From Paenibacillus sp. An7 (lineage in GTDB: Bacteria; Bacillota; Bacilli; Paenibacillales; Paenibacillaceae): DNA of 64,000 nt. The position numbers and the translations under genes are program-made. The notes beneath the pieces were generated by a model. It ran no database searches, was not told where the DNA came from, and was given only the letters and a program-made list of their open reading frames with translations. The stretch spans positions 516,065-580,064 of the forward strand of contig NZ_WTWX01000001.1 of the NCBI RefSeq assembly GCF_009870785.1, written 5' to 3'. This document shows positions 57,626-64,000 of the stretch, piece by piece. Position 1 is the stretch's first letter, and the number at the start of each line of letters is the position of its first letter.

Positions 57626-60600
57626 TCACGCTTTTTCCACGTTAAAATATTGCGCCTCCGGATGGCTGAACACCATCGCTGAAACCGAAGCTTCCGGTTC
57701 CATCATAAATCCTTCGGTCAGTTCTACCCCAATATCTTCCGGGTGCATTAGTTCAAACAGAGGACCTTGATCTTCAAGATCAGGACAAGCCGGGTAGCCA
57801 AATGATACCCTGATTCCTTGATACCTGGCCCCTAGACGCTGTTTCATCGTCATTTCAGGAGGATCTGAGAATCCCCAAGTATCACGCATCATATGATGAA
57901 TACGTTCTGCAAGTCCTTCTGCCACTTCTAATGCAATCGACTGCAAAGCATGAAATCTCAAGTAATCGCCTTTTTCTTTCCAAACCTGTGCGAGTTCCGA
58001 AATTCCATGTCCTGCGGTTACCACGAGAAAACCGACATAATCCATTGTACCGGATTCTACGGGTTTCAGAAAGTCTGCGAGACACAAATGTGGTTCGACC
58101 TTTTGACGTGGAAACTCAAACGTGTGTAATACTTGGCTATGATCTTCTGGGTTGTAGATAAAAATTTCGTTTCCTCTAGACTGAGCTGGGAAAAATCGAT
58201 ATATGGCATTCGCTTTAATAATCCCATCTCGTACAGCAAGGTCCATAATCTCATCAACCGTTTGCTTCAGCTGAACCGCCTTAGGGTCGCCAGCTGCTAG
58301 CAATTGTTCTACATTGCCTTTAAGCCCCAAATGATGACCCAGTAGCATCTGCATGTTCACATAAGGAAGAATATGTCCAATTGGATAATTACGAAGCGTG
58401 TGTCTTATAAGATCAGGTGGCTGATATACAGGAGCATCTGCTGAAATCTTAGAACTTTCAACCCGAGTAAGTTTAGGAAGAGAGACTACTTTATCTGCTG
58501 CAGTTGCTTCCGCTTCTTGTTCTCGCTTCATCTCCATAACCATTACTTCTCTGCTCGCAGGATCCATCAGTTTATTCGCAATATCAAGACCATCCATCGC
58601 ATCTTTAGCATAGAGAACCATCCCATTATACTCAGGTCTGATCCGGGTTCTAGTAAATTTGCGTGTAAGCGCTGCGCCTCCGACCATAATAGGTACGTCA
58701 ATACCCGCATTTCGTAAATCCTGTGCAGTCATCACCATTTGTTGTGCGGATTTCACAAGTAATCCCGATAGACCAATTGCATCCACTTTCTCTTCACGGA
58801 AAGACTCGATAATTCGTTCCGGTGGTACTTTTATACCCAAATTCACAATCTGGTAACCATTATTAGCTAGAATGATCTCCACTAGATTTTTTCCAATGTC
58901 ATGTACATCACCTTTTACAGTAGCGAGCATGATTTTTCCTTTTACAGAAGTTTCGTTCTTCTGCATGAATTGTTCCAGGTAGGATACAGAAGCTTTCATC
59001 ACTTCTGCGCTTTGGAGCACTTCAGCAACAATCAGCTCATTGTTGTTAAACAGTCTCCCGACTTCTTCCATCCCTTTCATTAAAGGGCCATTAATAATCT
59101 GAAGGGGGCTTAATTTCGCTCTCGCGAGTTCCAAATCGGGAATAAGGCCTTCTTTGCTGCCTTCAACTACATAAGTTGCAAGACGCTCTTCTAGGGAAAG
59201 ATTCGAGATTTTTTCTTTTTTCTCTACTTTTTTATTACGAAAAGCCGCTACAAAAGCAGCTAACGTCTCGTCACTGGTCCGGTAAATCAGATCTTCTGCC
59301 AATTTTCTATCCTCTGGCGTAATCGAAGCATAACGTTCTACCTTCTCTGTGTTTACAATCGCATAATCAAGTCCCGCCTTTGTACATTCGTATAAAAATA
59401 CAGAGTTCAGGACTTCTCTACCCGCTTCCGGCAGACCAAATGAAACGTTACTAACACCCAAAATCGTATGCGCTTCAGGCAGTGCTTCTTTGATCAGACG
59501 GATTCCTTCAATCGTCTCTCCAGCAGAACCGATATACTGTTCATCTCCTGTACCAACAGGGAAAACAAGAGTATCAAAAATAATATCTTCAGGACGCAGA
59601 TGATATTTATTGACTAATAGATCATACGAACGCTTCGCTACTTCAAGCTTATCTTCACGGGTAATCGCCTGTCCCCGCTCGTCTATAGTACCTACCACGA
59701 CCGCTCCGCCATATTTTCGTAGAATAGGTGTTACTTTTTCAAACTTTTCTTCACCATCTTCTAAATTAATGGAGTTAATAATAGCTTTACCCTGAGAGTA
59801 CTGTAAAGATAGATCTATTACATCAGCATCGGTTGTATCAATCATTAACGGAACTTTCACTTTTTTCACAACCAACTCTAAAAACTTCCGCATATCCTCT
59901 GCCTCATCACGGTCAGGGTCTTGTACACATATATCAACAACTTGGGCTCCATTCTTAACCTGGGCGCGAGCGACTTCAGAAGCTTCTTCATACTTCCCTT
60001 CGACAATGAGTCGCTTAAATTTTCGTGATCCCAGCACATTTGTCCGTTCCCCTACCATATAAGGGCGATTGTCTTGTTCGATATAAACAGGATCAATTCC
60101 CGAGATTGCCGGAGGGTGTGTACCCGATAGCGGACGAGGTTCAATCAAATCCAGCTTGGTCTTTAATGCACGAATATGTTCAGGAGTGGTTCCACAGCAT
60201 CCTCCGGCAATGTTAAGCCATCCCTGCTCCGCAAAGGCAGCAATTTTCACAGCTAAAGATTCAGGGGATTCATGGTAGTGACCATTCTCATCTGGCAGAC
60301 CTGCATTTGGATAACAACTCACTGCAGCGCTTGACATAGCAGAAAGGGTACGGATGTGATCTCTCATGAATTCAGGACCTGTCGCACAGTTGAGACCAAT
60401 CGATATGGGACTCAGATGTTCTAAAGAGACATGAAAAGATTCTATATTTTGACCTGCCAAGGTCGTACCCATAGGTTCAATAGTACCGGATATCATAATT
60501 GGCAGTGTTATATTACGAGCTTCAAAAGCATTACGAATTCCAATACTTCCTGCTTTTACGTTCAGTGTATCTTGGCATGTTTCCAGGAGAAGAGCATCAA

Positions 60601-61066
60601 CGCCTCCATCAATCAGCGCTAGAGCCTGTTCTTCATAAGTAGCAATAAGTTCATTAAATGTTACTCCACCTGTTACAGATAAAGTCTTAGTGGTTGGACC
60701 CATGGCACCGATCACATAACGCGGAGACTCGGGAGTACTATATTTATCTACAGCCGCTCTTGCCAGCTTTGCAGCAATCAGATTGATTTCTCTCGCCCGA
60801 TCTTGTATATCATATTCTGCTAAAACCACAGAAGTTGCTCCAAAGGTATTTGTTTCAATAAGATCTGCACCCGCTTCAAGGTAACGTTCATGTATCGTCT
60901 GGATGATGTCAGGCCTTGTAAGCACTAACATTTCATTGCATCCATCCAATTCTTCCCCGCCAAAGTCTTCCGAAGTCAGGTCTTCCTGTTGAATCATGGT
61001 ACCCATAGCACCATCTAAGATCAATATTCGCTTCTGTAATGACTCTTGCAAACTGATTTTATCCAC
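57626..61066 (-). CDS. metH: Cobalamin-dependent methionine synthase
   Basis: About 1146 residues with the full four-domain layout. The homocysteine domain comes first (1-300; zinc cysteines in LNCATG and GGCCGTT near 227 and 290-291). Then come the methyltetrahydrofolate domain (about 330-590; GERTNVLGSRKF), the cobalamin cap and binding domain (about 640-870; VKGDVHDIGKN) and the AdoMet reactivation domain (last 250; GYPACPDLEDQ). It makes methionine from homocysteine. GTG 61066 is preferred: GGGAGG lies 7 bases upstream. No S-box or cobalamin riboswitch is visible before it. Divergent from mtnD. Confidence 0.97.
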   Translation of the reverse strand: MDKISLQESLQKRILILDGAMGTMIQQEDLTSEDFGGEELDGCNEMLVLTRPDIIQTIHERYLEAGADLIETNTFGATSVVLAEYDIQDRAREINLIAAKLARAAVDKYSTPESPRYVIGAMGPTTKTLSVTGGVTFNELIATYEEQALALIDGGVDALLLETCQDTLNVKAGSIGIRNAFEARNITLPIMISGTIEPMGTTLAGQNIESFHVSLEHLSPISIGLNCATGPEFMRDHIRTLSAMSSAAVSCYPNAGLPDENGHYHESPESLAVKIAAFAEQGWLNIAGGCCGTTPEHIRALKTKLDLIEPRPLSGTHPPAISGIDPVYIEQDNRPYMVGERTNVLGSRKFKRLIVEGKYEEASEVARAQVKNGAQVVDICVQDPDRDEAEDMRKFLELVVKKVKVPLMIDTTDADVIDLSLQYSQGKAIINSINLEDGEEKFEKVTPILRKYGGAVVVGTIDERGQAITREDKLEVAKRSYDLLVNKYHLRPEDIIFDTLVFPVGTGDEQYIGSAGETIEGIRLIKEALPEAHTILGVSNVSFGLPEAGREVLNSVFLYECTKAGLDYAIVNTEKVERYASITPEDRKLAEDLIYRTSDETLAAFVAAFRNKKVEKKEKISNLSLEERLATYVVEGSKEGLIPDLELARAKLSPLQIINGPLMKGMEEVGRLFNNNELIVAEVLQSAEVMKASVSYLEQFMQKNETSVKGKIMLATVKGDVHDIGKNLVEIILANNGYQIVNLGIKVPPERIIESFREEKVDAIGLSGLLVKSAQQMVMTAQDLRNAGIDVPIMVGGAALTRKFTRTRIRPEYNGMVLYAKDAMDGLDIANKLMDPASREVMVMEMKREQEAEATAADKVVSLPKLTRVESSKISADAPVYQPPDLIRHTLRNYPIGHILPYVNMQMLLGHHLGLKGNVEQLLAAGDPKAVQLKQTVDEIMDLAVRDGIIKANAIYRFFPAQSRGNEIFIYNPEDHSQVLHTFEFPRQKVEPHLCLADFLKPVESGTMDYVGFLVVTAGHGISELAQVWKEKGDYLRFHALQSIALEVAEGLAERIHHMMRDTWGFSDPPEMTMKQRLGARYQGIRVSFGYPACPDLEDQGPLFELMHPEDIGVELTEGFMMEPEASVSAMVFSHPEAQYFNVEKA

Positions 61067-61201
61067 TCCTATACCTCCCGCCAAACGTTACGTCTAATTT
61101 TAGCAGAAAAGGTATTTTTATGAAAGAAGATTTGGAAGGCTAAGAACTGCGTCACAACAATGTTTTTAGGATAATAATTAGGATAACTGACAAAAAGTCA
61201 A

Positions 61202-61230
61202 TCGACAAAAAGGTAAAGATTCGCTATAAT
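61202..61230 (+). promoter_or_regulatory. Sigma-A promoter candidate for mtnD
   Basis: TCGACA (61202-61207), 17-base spacer, TATAAT (61225-61230), about 35 bases before the ATG. Confidence 0.65.
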
Positions 61231-61264
61231 ATCAATTAAACCAAGTGGAAAAGAGGGAAAATAC

Positions 61265-61807
61265 ATGGCAGAAATCTTAATACGAAACACGAACGAAAGA
61301 ATCACAGGCGAAGATAATGTTCGTTCCTTCCTCAAACAATATGAAGTGCTTTTTGAAAAATGGGATACTTCCAAACTTCCAGCTGAACTTCATCATAAAT
61401 TTGTATTAAATGAAGAAGAAAAACAACAGATCCTAGATGTTTACGATACCGAAATTAAAGATTTGGCTGCCCGCCGAGGTTATCAGATTTGGGATATCAT
61501 CACTCTGTCAGAAGCCACTCCTGATCTGGAAGAGAAGCTTGCCAAGTTTGAAGAAATTCATACACATTCAGAAGATGAGATCCGTGCCATCGTTTCTGGT
61601 AAAGGGATCTTTATCATTAAAGGTGACGAACAAACAGGCTACTTCAACGTAGAGCTTGAGCCAGGTGATGTTATTTCTGTTCCTGAAAATACCCCTCACT
61701 TCTTTACACTTATGGATAACAAACAAATCATCGCTGTTCGATTGTTTATTGAGCAGAACGGCTGGGTCGCAGATCCGTACCCAGATCCTAGCTTTATCAA
61801 GGCCTAA
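61265..61807 (+). CDS. mtnD: Acireductone dioxygenase
   Basis: A 180-residue cupin closely matching Bacillus subtilis MtnD in layout, with metal ligands His99, His101, Glu105 in IHTHSEDEIR and His145 in NTPHFFTL, plus EWQNGWVADPY-like C-terminus (EQNGWVADPYPD). It oxidises acireductone in the methionine salvage pathway. No other mtn gene is in the window. Its location beside metH (divergent) links two routes to methionine. It ends at its own terminator. Confidence 0.92.
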   Translation: MAEILIRNTNERITGEDNVRSFLKQYEVLFEKWDTSKLPAELHHKFVLNEEEKQQILDVYDTEIKDLAARRGYQIWDIITLSEATPDLEEKLAKFEEIHTHSEDEIRAIVSGKGIFIIKGDEQTGYFNVELEPGDVISVPENTPHFFTLMDNKQIIAVRLFIEQNGWVADPYPDPSFIKA

Positions 61808-61827
61808 CTCATATGATAAGCAAATAT

Positions 61828-61862
61828 ACCACCCTGAGAAATCACTCCTAGGGTGGTTTTTA
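61828..61862 (+). terminator. Terminator of mtnD
   Basis: ACCACCCT pairs with AGGGTGGT (61828-61835, 61850-61857) and is followed by five T on the plus strand. Confidence 0.85.
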
Positions 61863-61865
61863 TGA

Positions 61866-62270
61866 CTATTCTCCAGTAACTTCTACTTGTTTCGATGGCA
61901 TGGAGTGCATTCCTCTTGCTGTTACATGAGAAGTAACTTTATATACTCCTTCAACCGGAAACTGATAAACTGCGGTATATTTTCCTTCCCCTTCGTATGT
62001 CGCCGCCACTTCAAGTCCCATACTGCCTTCTAACGAAATTTCAAACGTTACATCGTCTGCATCATCTATGTATTCATCTTGTTGAGTAACGATGGCTTCC
62101 AATTGTACAAGGTCAGCGACCGTTACTGCTTCCACTTCAGGAACAACAAGTTCTACGTTTATGGGCTGGGCCAATTCCATTTGCGTAAATTCGTTTTTTT
62201 CCTTTTGGCATCCGCTTAATAACATAAGAAAGATCATCGTAGAACATAGTAGTACAATGAATCGTCTCAT
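61866..62270 (-). CDS. FixH/YtkA-like lipoprotein
   Basis: A 134-residue lipoprotein with lipobox LLSGC (Cys21), followed by a single beta-rich domain (VNVELVVPEV...VYKVTSHVTARGMHSMPS) resembling the YtkA/FixH-like family. The His/Met-containing HSMPS tail is typical of that fold, some members of which handle copper. No ligand can be read. It is likely monocistronic or follows the HAD gene, separated by a terminator. Confidence 0.78.
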   Translation of the reverse strand: MRRFIVLLCSTMIFLMLLSGCQKEKNEFTQMELAQPINVELVVPEVEAVTVADLVQLEAIVTQQDEYIDDADDVTFEISLEGSMGLEVAATYEGEGKYTAVYQFPVEGVYKVTSHVTARGMHSMPSKQVEVTGE

Positions 62271-62311
62271 CTTTATAAATCCTCTCTTCGATTTTTATGG
62301 TATGTAGATAA

Positions 62312-62352
62312 AAGAAAACCGCTTCTGTTTTAATCAAACAGCCAAGCGGTTC
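62312..62352 (-). terminator. Terminator between HAD gene and lipoprotein gene
   Basis: AACCGCTT (62351-62344) pairs with AAGCGGTT (62324-62317), with an inner CTGTTT/AAACAG stem, followed by TTCTTTT on the minus strand, about 30 bases after the HAD stop. Confidence 0.75.
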
Positions 62353-62379
62353 ATGGAAGTAAAATCTAAAGTTGTTCTT

Positions 62380-63165
62380 TTATGATAATAGTTCGTAAAT
62401 TTCAGTAAGATGTTTAATTTCAACATCAGGGTTAAAAGATTGGTCGTTTGTTTTTCCATTACGGTTAATCCATACTGCTTTAATTCCTGCGGAAAGCGCA
62501 CCCTTAATATCAGTAGTCAGCTTGTCTCCGACCATTAACGCCTCCTCAGCGGACACATCAAGCTGGGATAAGGCATGATGAAATATCGAAGCATCCGGCT
62601 TCCCTTTACCAAACTGCCCAGAAATAATGATGTGATCAAAATAAGGGACCAAATCAGGAACACCATCGAGCTTCTCTTGCTGTAAAGAAGGACATCCATT
62701 GGTGAGAAGCAGCAGCTTCACTTTACCTTTCAGTTCGGTGAGAACTTCGAGAGTCTCATCATACATATAAGGACGAGATCTTCTCTCTTTACCAAATTTG
62801 TCGGCTAACTCTGCACCTAGTTCGCTATCATTCACACCAAGTGCCGCAAGACCGTTTGTCCAAGCGTCTTTGCGATATCCGGGTACTAATTGCTCGAGCT
62901 TTCTGAATTCTGGCTGTTCCCCGGCATTAAATTTCGCCCATAGTCCCTCAAAGGGATTGATGCCAATCATTTTCGTAAATGGATATGTTTCATAAGATTC
63001 ATACAGCTTTCTAGCTTCGTCTCTTACCGATACTTCAAGTTCATGAGGATCTACACCGCATTTTTTTGAGGCATAGAGACATGTTTCGTAGAAAGCTTCT
63101 TCTACACTTTTTTCATCCCACAGCAGGGTATCATCCAAGTCGAACATTACTGCTTTAATTGACAT
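62380..63165 (-). CDS. HAD-family hydrolase (YjjG/YfnB-like)
   Basis: A 261-residue HAD hydrolase with motif I MFDLDDTLLWD (Asp9, Asp11), a large helical cap, LLLTNGCPSLQQEKLDG (motif II), KGKPDASIF (motif III lysine) and MVGDKLTTDIKGALSAG (motif IV). This resembles YjjG/YfnB nucleotidases or 2-haloacid-dehalogenase-like phosphatases. The substrate is unknown. It lies 29 bases after the two-TM protein gene on the same strand. Confidence 0.87.
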   Translation of the reverse strand: MSIKAVMFDLDDTLLWDEKSVEEAFYETCLYASKKCGVDPHELEVSVRDEARKLYESYETYPFTKMIGINPFEGLWAKFNAGEQPEFRKLEQLVPGYRKDAWTNGLAALGVNDSELGAELADKFGKERRSRPYMYDETLEVLTELKGKVKLLLLTNGCPSLQQEKLDGVPDLVPYFDHIIISGQFGKGKPDASIFHHALSQLDVSAEEALMVGDKLTTDIKGALSAGIKAVWINRNGKTNDQSFNPDVEIKHLTEIYELLS

Positions 63166-63194
63166 CTTGCTCTCTCCCCCTAGAGTCGATCGAT

Positions 63195-63722
63195 TTATTT
63201 AGCTTCTTTAAGAGCTTTCTTATCCTCTACTGGAATCTGATGTGTCTGTGCAAAGGTAATGAGTCTTTCGCCCATTGCATCAGTATCATACAAATTAAGC
63301 AAACGACTGAAAGCCCAGTTACTGCCTTTAGCATTGTGTTCAATAATAATTGAACCTTTATCTACCACAATGCGTTTGATGTCTTCTACACCAAGCGAAC
63401 GTTCTCTGCTCAGCTTAATGGTCTTAATCCGTTTCTTACCTACTTTAAGATAAGGACGACGTAAGAAATACATTAATGCTAGTCCAATATATAGTATAAA
63501 TACAAACCAATCAAACCCAGAGATACCGTCTTTTGTAACGCCACTGAGTGTTAGAAACATAAAAGCAAGTACGACGAGTACGAAAGGAAAGATAAACGCT
63601 CTTCCTTTAAAAATATCTTCATTTTCCATTCCGGAGCCAAGGACGGGTTGTCCCTTTTTTTTGCGATTCTTATTTACTTTGTGTTGATTCCTTTTGACTG
63701 CTCTTTCAAATGAACTTGCCAT
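63195..63722 (-). CDS. Unrecognised two-TM membrane protein
   Basis: A 175-residue protein. It has a very basic cytoplasmic start (KRNQHKVNKNRKKKGQP), two membrane segments (about 43-61 and 71-87) separated by a short loop, and then an 85-residue soluble domain of beta character (KTIKLSRERSLGVEDIKRIVVDKGSIIIEH). The last part could be a PH-like domain, but I do not recognise the family and assign no function. It lies just upstream of the HAD gene and may be co-transcribed. Confidence 0.7.
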   Translation of the reverse strand: MASSFERAVKRNQHKVNKNRKKKGQPVLGSGMENEDIFKGRAFIFPFVLVVLAFMFLTLSGVTKDGISGFDWFVFILYIGLALMYFLRRPYLKVGKKRIKTIKLSRERSLGVEDIKRIVVDKGSIIIEHNAKGSNWAFSRLLNLYDTDAMGERLITFAQTHQIPVEDKKALKEAK

Positions 63723-63969
63723 GTAAATCCCCCTTTAAAATCTGTACAATGCAGTTATTCTATCATGGTAGTTATATACTAACTTTCCACTCATAACTAT
63801 GATTAAACCTATACTTTTATCACGGGAATCATATTAGTTTAGTATAAAGGAAGTTCTCTTCCTTCCTCTAAATTGCTCCCCTTAAAAAAGCACAATCTAC
63901 TTAACTTTGCCATGTAAATAAAGGGTTGTCAAGGTATATACCTGTATGGCTGGACCTCGTTATGTAAAC

Positions 63970-64000
63970 AACAAAAAAAGGACACAATTGTGAATTGCGC
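63970..64000 (-). terminator. Half of a terminator hairpin at the window edge
   Basis: On the minus strand GCGCAATTCACAATTGTGTCC is followed by seven T. If the complementary left arm lies beyond position 64000, this is the terminator of a minus-strand gene outside the window. The rest of 63723-63969 shows only AT-rich promoter-like sequence. Confidence 0.4.

Noticed and set aside
61085..61264. S-box or cobalamin riboswitch before metH or mtnD
   Set aside because: None of the conserved core blocks is present in the region.

Overview
The window is chromosomal DNA from a low-to-moderate GC Bacillota, most probably Paenibacillus or a close relative. Pointers are the gene content (pdhABCD, thyA-dfrA, a split glg locus, a TPP-controlled tenI-thiO-thiS-thiG-thiF operon, a PspA/DUF350/DUF4178 cluster, a Firmicutes-type Tad-like cluster), strong AGGAGG ribosome binding sites, frequent GTG/TTG starts and classical hairpin-plus-T-run terminators. 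I see no rRNA, tRNA, transposon, prophage, integrase or CRISPR array. Most genes lie on the minus strand.

Layout. 1-1.8 kb: envelope-stress cluster (pspA, DUF350, DUF4178 and the start of another membrane protein). 2.1-3.7 kb: polysaccharide deacetylase and LysM-3D wall protein. 3.9-7.5 kb: amino-acid ABC transporter with a fused binding protein/permease, divergent from an M20 amidohydrolase. 7.6-12.5 kb: glycogen synthesis (glgB-glgA divergent from glgC). 12.6-17.4 kb: a coupled five-gene operon (PhnC-like ATPase without its H-loop histidine, lipoprotein with three DxNxDG repeats, response regulator, sensor kinase, GNAT). 17.5-23 kb: MFS transporter with divergent ArsR-like regulator, HAD phosphatase, topB. 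23-32.5 kb: gltD, dfrA-thyA, pdhABCD, esterase. 32.6-40.6 kb: low-molecular-weight phosphatase, TRIC-like membrane protein, thiN, the thi operon with its TPP riboswitch, and an ABC-F protein.

40.7-51.4 kb holds the most unusual system: a compact Tad/type II secretion-like operon. Its first gene fuses a Hanks-type Ser/Thr kinase to a degenerate MinD/TadZ-like domain. A CpaB-like SAF protein, two further degenerate MinD-like proteins, a membrane-anchored CpaF-like ATPase, a fused TadB-TadC protein and four small membrane-anchored pilin/TadE-like proteins follow. No Flp pilin or prepilin peptidase gene is visible. A promoter and an intrinsic terminator lie in the leader before the kinase, suggesting attenuation. 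One TadE-like gene has no normal start codon in the frame that encodes its membrane segment.

51.4-64 kb: RlmM-like methyltransferase, ModF/YlmA-like ABC ATPase, thioredoxin-like protein and a small receiver-like protein in a tight chain, then base-excision repair genes (nfo, fpg-like), a NagD-like phosphatase, rnz, metH, divergent mtnD, a FixH/YtkA-like lipoprotein, a HAD hydrolase and an unrecognised two-TM protein. The window ends in what looks like half of a terminator hairpin.
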